Shown here in pieces: positions 49,620 through 59,294 of a stretch of DNA of 64,000 nucleotides. A program made the position numbers and the translations under genes. The notes below the pieces were generated by a model. That model saw nothing but the letters and a program-made list of their open reading frames with translations, searched no databases and had not been told where the DNA came from. Location: contig JAPTOF010000012.1 in NCBI GenBank assembly GCA_028554755.1, positions 2,002,501 through 2,066,500 of the forward strand, given 5' to 3'. Position 1 is the first letter of the stretch; each line of letters opens with the position of its first letter. Source of the stretch: Cordia subcordata (taxonomy: Eukaryota > Streptophyta > Magnoliopsida > Boraginales > Cordiaceae).

Positions 49620-50032
49620 TAAATTAATAAAACAATAACTTCTCTACAAACTTGCTTTTAGATGAGGTGGTAAACTAAGATGGAGGTGTGTTAATACAAT
49701 AAATTAATAAAATAATATCCTCTCTACAAACTTGCTTTTAGATGAGGTGGTAAACTAAGATGGGGGTGTGTTAATACAATAAATTAATAAATCAATATCC
49801 TCTCTACAAACTTAAGCTTTTGGATGAGGTCTTAAACTAAGATAGTATCAGAGTCTGAAAACCAAACGATCCTTACCGGCACCCATTTAAAAAAAATATT
49901 AAATTGTCCATGTCAAGTTCTAAATAAATTATGCTGCACGTGAGACGGCGAGTTAACATAATAAATAAATAAACCAATATCCTCTCTATAAGTGTAAACT
50001 TTTAGATGAGGTGATAACTCAATACTTTGACA

Positions 50033-50130
50033 AGAAAATTATTGTACTAGTTAATTTTAATTTTGGATTTATGAAGAGCTCTCTTTGGCAATCAATTAAT
50101 GATCCGGCAATATTTATTATGAGAAGACAT
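50033..50130. repeat. Isolated, truncated copy of the 128-bp satellite unit
   Basis: About 98 bp, from AGAAAATTATTG to GAGAAGACAT, match the satellite at 50503-51390. The copy is cut off where a TRIM-like module begins at about 50140. A TRIM-like pair therefore separates this copy from the main array. Confidence 0.85.
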
Positions 50131-50282
50131 GATCGGGCATGTTAATCCAATAAATTAATAAACTAATATCTTCTCTACAAACTTAAGCTTTTAGATGAGG
50201 TGATAAACTAATATGGTATCTGAAACCAAATGGTACTGGTTCGATCCTTACTGCCACCCATTTAAAAATATATATATATATT

Positions 50283-50357
50283 AAATTGTCGACGTGTTGT
50301 CCACGTGTAAATAAAAATATATATATTAAATTGTCGACGTGTTGTCCACGTGTAAAT
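50283..50357. repeat. Short tandem duplication inside a TRIM-like unit
   Basis: ATTAAATTGTCGACGTGTTG followed by TCCACGTGTAAAT occurs twice in direct repeat, about 48 bp apart. This enlarges the internal part of the unit that starts at 50140. Confidence 0.85.
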
Positions 50358-50502
50358 TCTAAACAAATTACGCTGCATGTGAGGAGGCGTGTTAACATAA
50401 TAAATAAATAAACCAATATCCTCTCTATAAGCTTAATAAATAATAAACCAATATCTTCTCTATAAGTTAAGCTTTTAAATGAGGTGATAATTCGATACTT
50501 CA

Positions 50503-51390
50503 AGAAAATTATTGTACTAACTAATTTTAATTTTAGATTTATGAAGAACTCTCTTTGGCAATCAATTAATGATCCGGCAATATTTATTATGAGGAGACAT
50601 AATTTAACTTAGAACTTCAATATTTCGACAAGAAAATTATTGTACTAGCTAATTTTAATTTTGCATTTATGAAGAACTCTCTTTGGCAATCAATTAATGA
50701 TCTGGCAATATTTATTATGAGGAGACATAATTTAACTTAGAACTTCAATATTTGGACAAGAAACTTATTGTACTCGCTAATTTTAATTTTGGATTTATTA
50801 AGAACTCTCTTTGGCAATCAATTAATGATCCGGCAATATTTATTATGAGGAGACATAATTTAACTTAGAACTTCAATATTTGGACAAGAAAATTATTGTA
50901 CTAGCTAATTTTAATTTTGGATTTATGAAGAACTCTCTTTGGCAATCAATTAATGATCTGGCAATATTTATTATGAGGAGATATAATTTAACTTAGAACT
51001 TCAATATTTCGACAAGAAAATTATTGTACTAGCTAATTTTAATTTTGGATTTATTAAGAACTCTCTTTGGCAATCAATTAATGATCCGGCAATATTTATT
51101 ATGAGGAGACATAATTTAACTTAGAACTTCAATATTTGGACAAGAAAATTATTGTACTAGCTAATTTTAATTTTGGATTTATGAAGAACTCCCTTTGGCA
51201 ATCAATTAATGATCTGGCAATATTTATTATGAGAAGACATAATTTAACTTAGAACTTCAAAATTTTTACAAGAAAATTATTGTACTAGCTAATTTTAATT
51301 TTGGATTTATGAAGAACTCTCTTTGGCAATTAATGATCCAACAATATTTATTATGAGAAGACATAATTTAACTTAGAACTTTTAGGCATA
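50503..51390. repeat. 128-bp tandem satellite, seven copies
   Basis: Units begin AGAAAATTATTG at 50503, 50631, 50759, 50887, 51015, 51143 and 51271, each exactly 128 bp apart. All contain AACTCTCTTTGGCAATCA (one has CTCCC) and TAATTTAACTTAGAACTTCA. The last unit is a few bases shorter. Alternate units carry GATCCGG versus GATCTGG, so the array shows a two-unit periodicity. Confidence 0.95.
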
Positions 51391-52336
51391 AAATTTTTTT
51401 TTTGCTAATTAATCAAGAATTTATATTAATTTCAAAAATCTAAAACACGATCGGCAATCAATACCCAAAAAACTTACCAAGCAGAGCGCTAGTGAAAAAC
51501 AGTGTACCATCTAGTTTCTAACTCTTTGTTAAGACTGAAGTTCCTATAACAAGTTGTTGTTCCAACAATATAAAAAATTCTCAAAATCTTCTAATATGAT
51601 ATTTGTTTGATAGCATAACGTCACCATAGGTTTTCAGTACTCTTATGCTTCCTCTCTCTTTTTCCTAAAGTTGGCTATTAATGAACTCAGAGCAACCTAC
51701 AGTTATATATATATATAAAAATCTTAAAATAAACTTATGCCAACCATAGCATATACAAATAGAGGTCTGATTATTTTCGCTCGACTCTTAAGCGTTTACA
51801 TCATATGTTTTTTTAAATTGATCACAACAACACTTGAACCTTACCCATTTAAATAGACAAAATTATGTACATATTAATGGGTGATGGTGCACTTGAACCT
51901 ACAACTATTTGGGTACCATGAGCTTTGGTATTATGTAATTATACAACAGAGTTTGAAAATGGTTTGGGATTTTGGAGTCAACAGATGCTTTTATAGTGAC
52001 CCAGAAAAAAAAAAAGAAAAAAATTTCAAGAGAATATGTACATACCTATATATATGTGTATATATATACATATATATATGTGTATATATATACATATATA
52101 TATGTGTATATATATATACATATATATATGTGTATATATATATACATATATATATATATAGACAAAGAAAAAATAAGATATTCAACTTCTTTTTTTGTTT
52201 CGAATTGAAGAAGTAACCACATAACTGGCAAAGAGATCCCTACAAAATGCAAATGATTGAAAATATTATGTACAAATCGAACTAACTTTAAGTCTTTATC
52301 GCATTAGGTGATACTGGTAAATTATGTATCCACGGA
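51391..52336. other. Spacer 3' of CXXS1 with a TATA/TGTG minisatellite
   Basis: This stretch holds the presumed 3' region of CXXS1. At about 52043-52160 a (TA)n/(TG) minisatellite has a unit near 28-30 bp of the form TATGTGTATATATATACA. ORFs over it translate the repeat as Tyr/Ile-rich peptides and are not genes. Confidence 0.6.
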
Positions 52337-52536
52337 CTAGTAAATAAAAATGTCAATCCTCTTCTTTATCTCATCTGGATTTGCACCCACAATCTTATCT
52401 ATCCGACCATCTGGCCTCATCAACACAAAGGTTGGCATGGCCTTGATCTCCATGTTTGATGCTACCTCCTGAAAGTTATACATCGACATAAAATATGATT
52501 TGAGGATAGTTTATAGACTGATATTCATATCTGCGC

Positions 52537-52567
<31 letters not shown>

Positions 52568-53229
52568 CACATACATACATATAAATATACATATATATAT
52601 ATATATAATATTACTATCGATTTCAAATCTTGTTACTCCTTGTTTATAAATAATACAAAGTTATTAATGGAACACTTTTGTCGCGAGAAACAATAATCAA
52701 TTACCTTGACCTCATCAACATCAACTAATAAAAACATAATATCCTTGTAGCTTGCTGCGAGTTTTTCAAAAAATTTATTCATCGCTACTGAAGGGACACA
52801 CCAGCTAGCTGTAAAATGTACCGCGACCTGCAAATTCGAAAAAGCAACATTGTCATATATATAATCTTCACAACTAAATAACATATTTTGGCAATATTCT
52901 AAGATGATTTAGCTTTTGGAATTAACGGATAATTATTAACTCTCACGTTGAGCTCCATCAAATGGTTCAGAATATTTATACTAGTGTCGATAGACGATAA
53001 TGATACAGAACTCAAATTATTATATAATGAGCACAAACTATTTAATAAGTAACATAGAACGAGAAGTTAGTATGAACTTTTTATATTACTTAATAAGAAT
53101 AAAAATGACAAGACCAGCTGAACTTACAGGAGATCCTTGGCTTTTGGCTTGAGATTTGAAAAATTCCCATGTTCTTTTAGAGTCTATTTTAATGACTCTA
53201 GACTTTATGAGCTTTTTGTGCCTATCCAT
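52337..53229 (-). CDS. CXXS1: Thioredoxin-like protein CXXS1
   Basis: Three minus-strand exons (53128-53229, 52705-52827, 52337-52468) join in phase to 118 residues. The fold is a single thioredoxin domain: VAVHFTASWCVPS with the active site, then FLLVDVDEVKEVA, then the cis-proline loop AMPTFVLMRPDG, ending VGANPDEIKKRIDIFIY. The active site is WCVPS, so the second (resolving) cysteine is Ser. That is the defining feature of plant CXXS thioredoxins. They have little or no disulfide reductase activity but can act as disulfide isomerases. There is no signal peptide, so the cytosol is expected. The N-terminus MDRHKKLIKSRVIKIDS is a little longer and more basic than the Arabidopsis form I recall. 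The start is the only ATG in the frame. Confidence 0.92.
52543..52610. repeat. (TA)n / TACATA microsatellite in CXXS1 intron 2
   Basis: TA runs are interspersed with CACATACATACATA within the intron between 52468 and 52705. Confidence 0.85.
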
Positions 53230-54569
53230 CTCTCATTATTCACCTTATTAGAACCAAATGGTGTTATTTATAGGAAGTTCAAACCTCGGGAGCTATTGCA
53301 GCAACAATTATCCATACTTTTATCCTTTTGCATTCTTTGCGGCTTTTATTTGAGTGAAACGACACGATATGGATTAGAACAGGGACCTTAAAGCTACATG
53401 GCTGCTTATTCGAACATATCTGAAATAGTCTTGCTTTGTGGATGATACAAAATACGGAGTTTTATTCTAAAATTAGCTAGTTTAAAATACTAATTTTGAA
53501 AAATAAAAAAGATGTGTTAGGATGAAAATAGACATGCATGGCATCGATAAGAGTAGCTAAAAGGAGACATTTAGACGAAATCGACAGTGTTGGTTTAACT
53601 TAGAAATAAAATTTAAAGTGAACAGTATCATATTCAAAATTTTCTATCTTTAAAAATTAAGATGCATTGAACAACATGATCCATCATTCTTGAGGTTTGT
53701 CATTTCGTTGACTATTTTATTTAGTCCAATTATATTGTCTGCTAATATTCCGTTTAACTCAACTGGATAATACAATATATATGTTCGATTATGATTGAAT
53801 ATGGAATTTAAGTGCGTCATATTCTCATTTTAAATAAAGTCAGGCATGTCAATCAGTCATTGCGTGTATACCCTATCAAGAAAAAGATCCGTGCCCCGTT
53901 CGACTCGCCAACTAGAATCATTTTCAAAATGACGAGAACAAAGTGGTAGACTGTGTGGGATAGTAGCACATCCCATCCTATGTTTTTATATTAGCTAAGA
54001 ATTGTTCGATCTATTTCAAAATTAAAAATCTTATATTTGAACCTAATTAGGATGCGTTAACCTGATCTCAAGAGTTGACCCGACCAGCAAGGCCTCAAAG
54101 CATAAAGCCAACCTGACCCAAGATTTTACTTGACAGCATTATCTAAAGTCAATTGATCAATATATAAGATAGGCGTTGGCGTCAATTACAAGGTAACTTT
54201 TTATTTTCAAAAATATCCTCTCAAATCATTCTTTCCATAAACATGTTTTTCTCTTGAGAGAACCCAAAACGAACTTGCCCTCGGAGGCCAATCATGGGAC
54301 CCCCACCTACGCCTTGTCTTTCTTGCAGGTTGTAGAGCAATAAACGCCACCATTTATCCTCAAACCCGGAGAATTGGAGTAGCTGGTTCTTTACGGAATC
54401 AAAATCCATATTAATTATCATATCAAAATATAATTTAGTTGGGATACGAGACCACACCACGAAGTTAAACTTATCGTTGAACTGTTTTTTTTCTGCTTCA
54501 CATGAAGTCACGAGGAGACACGATAAATAGGATAAAACGAAGTAGATAAAGATACTAATGCCTAATGAA
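53230..54569. other. CXXS1 upstream region and spacer
   Basis: The promoter of CXXS1 lies at the left end. The remainder is AT-rich. A minus-strand frame at 54221-54631 (136 codons) includes SGFEDKWWRLLLYNLQERQG, which I do not recognise. It may be chance or an old gene fragment. Confidence 0.4.
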
Positions 54570-55422
54570 TAGAGGTGGGAATATCCTAACCCGTATCCAC
54601 ATCCGAATTCGAACAAGTAGGAAAATAGCAATTTTTTCAGACTTTGGATATATCTAATTCGATATTCAAAAATTTTTCAAATTTTCGAATTGGATTTCGA
54701 TACCTGTTCGGATATGGGGTACCTTTTTCTAAAAAATAATTTAAAAAATGCACCAAAATACTAAACTAAGTCTTTTACCTAAACCCTAACATACTAAAAA
54801 CCTCACCAACTCTTCTTCAGTTCTTAGAAGCGCCGTAACACACCACACAACCAATCCACTGTCCACCGACCACCACACCACCGAGTCAATCTTCTTCTTG
54901 GTATCATTTTTTTTCTATACATATAAATTAAATACAAAAAAACAGTTTGTACTTATTTGAAAAAGTGAGAGAAAGTCGTGTAGTATGTGTGTGTGTCGTG
55001 AGACAGTGGAGAGGCAAAGGGCGTGGGGGTTGTGATGGTGAGTGCTATGTTGCCGAGTGTGTGTGTGTGTGTGTGTTTTAGATTAGGAACGAAGGAGAGT
55101 TGTGAGATGGTGAGTTGCATTTTAATTTTGCTCTCTAATTAGAATTTTTTTCCTCCTATTGTTGAATTATGAACATAAAAATTGGTGTGAGTTGTTTAAA
55201 AAAAATTAATAGTAGCCTGCAATATGAAAATTTTATTTTTTTGTTTATTAAAAAAATCCGTATCCAAAAATATTCGCTATCCAAATATCCGGTGTCTGAC
55301 GGATATATATTTTTTAACTATCCGATTGAATACTAAAAATACTAAAATTTTCAATTCGATATACGATTATCCGGTATTTAATTATCCGAATATTCGACTA
55401 TTCAATCTAATTTCCACTCCTA
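54570..55422. mobile_element. hAT-like nonautonomous element, 853 bp
   Basis: The ends TAGAGGTGGGAAT and (reverse complement of the right end) TAGGAGTGGAAAT are short inverted repeats of the hAT kind. The 8-bp flanks CTAATGAA (54562-54569) and TTAATGAA (55423-55430) differ at one base, consistent with an 8-bp target duplication. Both subterminal regions are dense in short CGAAT/ATCCG motifs (ATCCGAATATTCG, GATATCC), and a (GT)n run lies inside. No transposase is encoded. Confidence 0.75.
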
Positions 55423-56676
55423 TTAATGAATGTAACACAATGGAGGTCCGCCTATGTCCGTGTGTGGCTTCTCTGGCATCAACCATGGATTCGGATGCTC
55501 TCCAAATCACTAAAATGTGTGTTATAGGCCCTCGGATTTAGATGAATAAATCTAAACCATTCAATTAAAAATATGGTCAATAATTCTCACAAGGTATTTT
55601 TCTTTTTCTTTTTTATTTTTTCCTTGTCAAATCTGCAATCCTTGTTCTATGCTCGGGCTATTTCCTTTCACTTTTATTCGCACTTTCGCCTATACCTTTT
55701 CTTGTCTCCTTGACGATCAAAAGCTTGTTATAGAGCCAAATCCATCCAACAAGATTGCAAAAAGCCACTCAACTTACCATTTGAGATTGTTAAGCACAAT
55801 TATGATCGCAGCTTTTTTGCTCCAGGATGGGCGCAGCAATTACGGTTATATATTTTTGGAGATTGGGATGAAATGATTTTCCCTGGCCAAAAAAAAAAAA
55901 AGGATGAAATGATTTTCATTCACTGTAGTGAACTAGAGTGTGCCTAATTTGAATAAACAAAATACTTCACCACTTCCTGAAGCTTTTTACATGTGCATCC
56001 TTGATTAGACTGTGATCGAGAGAAAAACAAGGTTTGACATACTTGATTATATTATAATTGAAAAAAATAAAAATAAAAAGAAAAAAGTAGATTCTTTTAT
56101 TAAAATTATTGCCCACATTTGGTTTAGATTTGTCCGTTTAAATTAAGAGTCTATAACGCACATCTTAGTGACTCGTAAAGAACTCTCACTCAGAGAGGAT
56201 CCGAATCCATCAACCTCTTCCCTTGAACATTGGCATTATCTAATGAAGAGAAGATTGAAAAGATTTGCTACTCTTTGAACTTTGACAAATAACTCAACTT
56301 TGGATTGTGTAGAAAATGTATCAAGTAAGCCATTCTTGTATGCAAGAATCTGTCTTTTGTTGGTCTCTTTTTGTACACCTTTTCAAGGAATGAGGTCTAA
56401 CGCCCCTTATACATGGGCCGGCTTCATTCATGGCAAGGATGTGCCTTGGCATATTTTCATTGATATGGTATATATATGACGTGGGTGGTTATTCAACCGT
56501 GAATTTTACACCGAATTTGACCTGAGGAGGGTAGTCGGGTCTTGTCATCTCGCCAAACGTGGCTTCAAGTTTGTTGGTGTCGGAACCAAAATTTTCAGGA
56601 GAAAATCCTAACTAGTTACTGAAGATTCCTATACGAATTCTATTTAACTAGGATTGAACCATTAGACCCTTATCCA

Positions 56677-56719
<43 letters not shown>

Positions 56720-57753
56720 AAGGTTTAAAGCTTCAAGGTAATTCAATCATTCAACTTATTCAACATACACTAATTAAGCAATCTTCACTTGCATATTAGT
56801 TATCTAGCTTGGACACTTACATACTATTAACTTTATTGACTTGACCACAAAAACTCTTTACAAAAACTCTTTAGTCAGTGTCACACCGCGGTATCCCAAG
56901 TTACCATGGCGGAACTAGGGGACAAATAACGGTAGTTGCACCCCAGCCCCAAAAAAATAACAAAGAACTAAGTTTTTTATATTTATTTTTTGCTAGGCAA
57001 TTTTTTTTAAAAAAAAATCGTTTACCAAAAAATAAATTTTTATTTGTATTTTCCCCTCTAACTCAAAAGAAACGTAATAACAAGTTTGTATCTTTATTAT
57101 TTATCTCTTTCTTTAAAATTATTAACATTAATTAGCAAATTATTGTTGGTTATTTAGTTCATTTTTAATGATTTCCAATAATAATGTCATCTAACTTTTT
57201 ACTGAAAATTTAATAAGTAATATTTAAGCTTTGACATCTTTATTAAGTAATTTTTCTTGGTGGTAATATATTTAATAGTAAAAAGATATAGTCAATAACT
57301 TCGTATTCATTCTTTATGATTTTTATGGCATATAAGGAAATATGTAAGGGTGATGTATAAATATGCAATACATAATTCTTTGGGGTTAGTTATTTTTTTA
57401 TATATTCAAGTGTGTTTTGAGATTAGGAAACATTTCTTTTGTTATATATGTGTGAATAGGGTTTGTCACATATTGGACAAATAATTATGAGAAAATTTTC
57501 CTATTACCGAAAGATAACAAATTACGCAAATCAAACCAAGCCAAATTTCCCTAAGGTAAAATTTTATACTAACTTCGGAAAAAATATGTATCTGTAAATT
57601 GTTGCTTACAAACAACAGAGAAAATGACGAGTTTATCCCCAGTGAGGATATCATTCTGGTGGTCATTAGATACCAAGGGCCCTCATAACCCATATAACTG
57701 AAAAAAGTGCATAGCATATTGGCTTTAGTCAATACTTCGTTTTGATAACAAGT
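55423..57753. other. Spacer between the hAT-like element and PNSL3
   Basis: ORFs of 60-85 codons occur at 55649-55876, 56282-56479 and 56878-57135, none with a recognisable family. A (TA)n run lies at about 56680-56718. The last few hundred bases must include the PNSL3 promoter; there is no upstream ATG close to its start. Confidence 0.4.
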
Positions 57754-58848
57754 ATGGCAAGTTCAGCAAATTTCAATGGCATATTTGAAGCCATATCAGT
57801 CATTCCCAAGCTCCATGGCAATGGAAAGAACCTAAGAAAATCACCAAAAGCTGTCAGCTGTGTGCAGAAGAAGGCAGAAGAAAATCTTGAAACCACACCA
57901 TTGCAAACAAGTAGAAGACTAGCAATAGGCCTTGCCTCCATTGCTGTTTTTGGAAGTTCAGGCACTGGAAGCTCTCTTGCCGAGGACAATGGCCTTTGGG
58001 TCACTACCCCTTTTCCTGTACCATCTGCCAAAAACAGTAAGCTCTAGTACCATAAGTTAAAAGCTAAATTACAATCACTTATCATCTGTTTTTCATCACT
58101 TTCATAGATCACTAGATGTTTCTTTGGCTCTCTTTTGCTTTGACACTGCTAATTGGATGGAATCGAAAGCTTATCCAAATGTTCTGCATAGTTGGAGTTT
58201 TGTGTGCACAACTACCCGTTTAGTATAGATGGTCATGTTAAAAGGATCATTCCCGATGTCTCCTTTCTTCGAGTCTTGCAATGAATGACTAGAATTTCGT
58301 ACACTGAACTGTCCATTTCTTCGAATTTTCCAATTTTCCGTTTCTTGCAGAGATTGCAAATGAAGAAACAGGCACACGTGCGTTCCTGAAGAAGGGGATT
58401 TACATGGCAAATATTGGAAAAAAAGGTAGAATGCACAGGCTTAAGAGATATGCTTTTGATCTCCTGGCATTGGGAGATTTAATAGGACAAGATGCCTGGA
58501 ATTATGTGAGGAGGTATCTGCGCCTCAAGTCAACATTCATGTACTTTGACTTCGATGAAGTAATCTCGGCAGCACAAACAGAAGACAAGCAGCCTCTTCT
58601 TACTCTGGCCAACAAATTGTTTGATAGCATCGAGAAGGTACTCGATTACCTATAGAGTATTGCTATATATCATTCTTTCACTCCTTTTCACAAGATTTCA
58701 TATACCAAGGAAGGCAGTGACTAAGAATTTCTTCAAATTCTTTTGGCAGCTTGACGACGCAGTGAAGAAGCAGAATCTTTCCCAGACACAATCATGTTAT
58801 CAAGACACAACAGCCATACTCCAAGAGGTCATGACGAGAATGGCATAA
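57754..58848 (+). CDS. PNSL3: Photosynthetic NDH subcomplex L protein PNSL3 (PsbQ-like PQL1)
   Basis: Three exons (57754-58036, 58351-58637, 58750-58848) give 222 residues; Arabidopsis PNSL3 is about 220. A stroma-targeting segment comes first. A thylakoid-lumen signal follows, with a twin arginine ([18 protein letters not shown] at residues 54-55) and a cleavage region around SSLAEDNG, so import by the Tat pathway is likely. The mature part is a PsbQ-type four-helix bundle: [51 protein letters not shown], and the C-terminus [16 protein letters not shown]3 sits on the lumenal side of the chloroplast NDH complex and is needed for its assembly with PSI and for cyclic electron flow. PNSL2 is the alternative but lacks several of these motifs. 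The gene meets the kinesin gene tail-to-tail. Confidence 0.96.
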
Positions 58849-59294
58849 ACCTGCATAACTAGTGTACTAGTTGATGTTTTTCTTCTTTTTTTTTTTTTTT
58901 TTCATTGACAAAATGTACTAGTTAATACTTGTGCAAAGGCAAAAAAGAAGGAAAAAGAACGAAAAGGATACTCAAAACCAAAGCATGGGGATGACGGGAA
59001 GGAATCACAAATTTCAATTTCTAGTAATGATTCTATTTCAGTTCTATTTAGCTTGCACAATAGCAGAATTTCTGGATTTGATGACTGTTAGCAGCACAGC
59101 ATAAACAGTAGTTTACCAAACGATTCAGTAAAAGAGCATTAGTATCAGAAATACAAAGCCCATCTATGCTCTCAACTATACAAATTACAGACAAATATTG
59201 TTAAAAATTCTCTCATTTCTTGGTTAAATCAAAAGCCACAAAGCTACATATTACACATTTTTCTAATGATAAAAATAGGTTACTTCTAGCAAAA
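58849..59294. other. Convergent spacer between PNSL3 and kinesin-14
   Basis: These 446 bp hold the two 3' untranslated regions and a T-run at about 58885-58902. I see no gene or structured repeat. Confidence 0.6.

Larger units (their letters stand above)
49087..50497 (+). mobile_element. Array of miniature LTR (TRIM-like) retroelement units
   Basis: A 70-80-bp module begins TGTTAA(C/T)A and ends GATGAGGTGATAACTCAATA. It recurs at about 49087, 49278 (split by a Helitron), 49689, 49769, 49951, 50140 and 50390. After three copies a primer-binding-site-like sequence follows: TAGTATCAGAGCC at 49161, TAGTATCAGAGTC at 49843 and TGGTATCTGAAAC at 50214. The consensus TGGTATCAGAGC pairs with initiator tRNA-Met. 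An internal segment of about 100 bp follows, ending in a purine tract (GGGGG or GAGGAGG) before the next module. LTR, PBS, short interior, polypurine tract and LTR in that order is the TRIM plan. Two neighbouring modules are joined only by TGGAGGTG/TGGGGGTG. The modules are shorter than usual TRIM LTRs. Confidence 0.6.

Noticed and set aside
50236..50250. tRNA B-box-like GGTTCGATCC
   Set aside because: No tRNA cloverleaf or matching A-box can be folded around it. It lies in the interior of a TRIM-like unit.
50503..51390. CRISPR-like direct-repeat array
   Set aside because: The regular 128-bp repeats have no unique spacers and the DNA is plant nuclear. It is a satellite.
51881..52252. Overlapping ORFs on both strands encoding Tyr/Ile-rich peptides
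   Set aside because: They are translations of the TATA/TGTG minisatellite in every frame, not genes.
54221..54631. 136-codon minus-strand ORF (SGFEDKWWRLLLYNLQERQG)
   Set aside because: I recognise no family, and no flanking exons fit. It partly overlaps the start of the hAT-like element. Left as part of the spacer.
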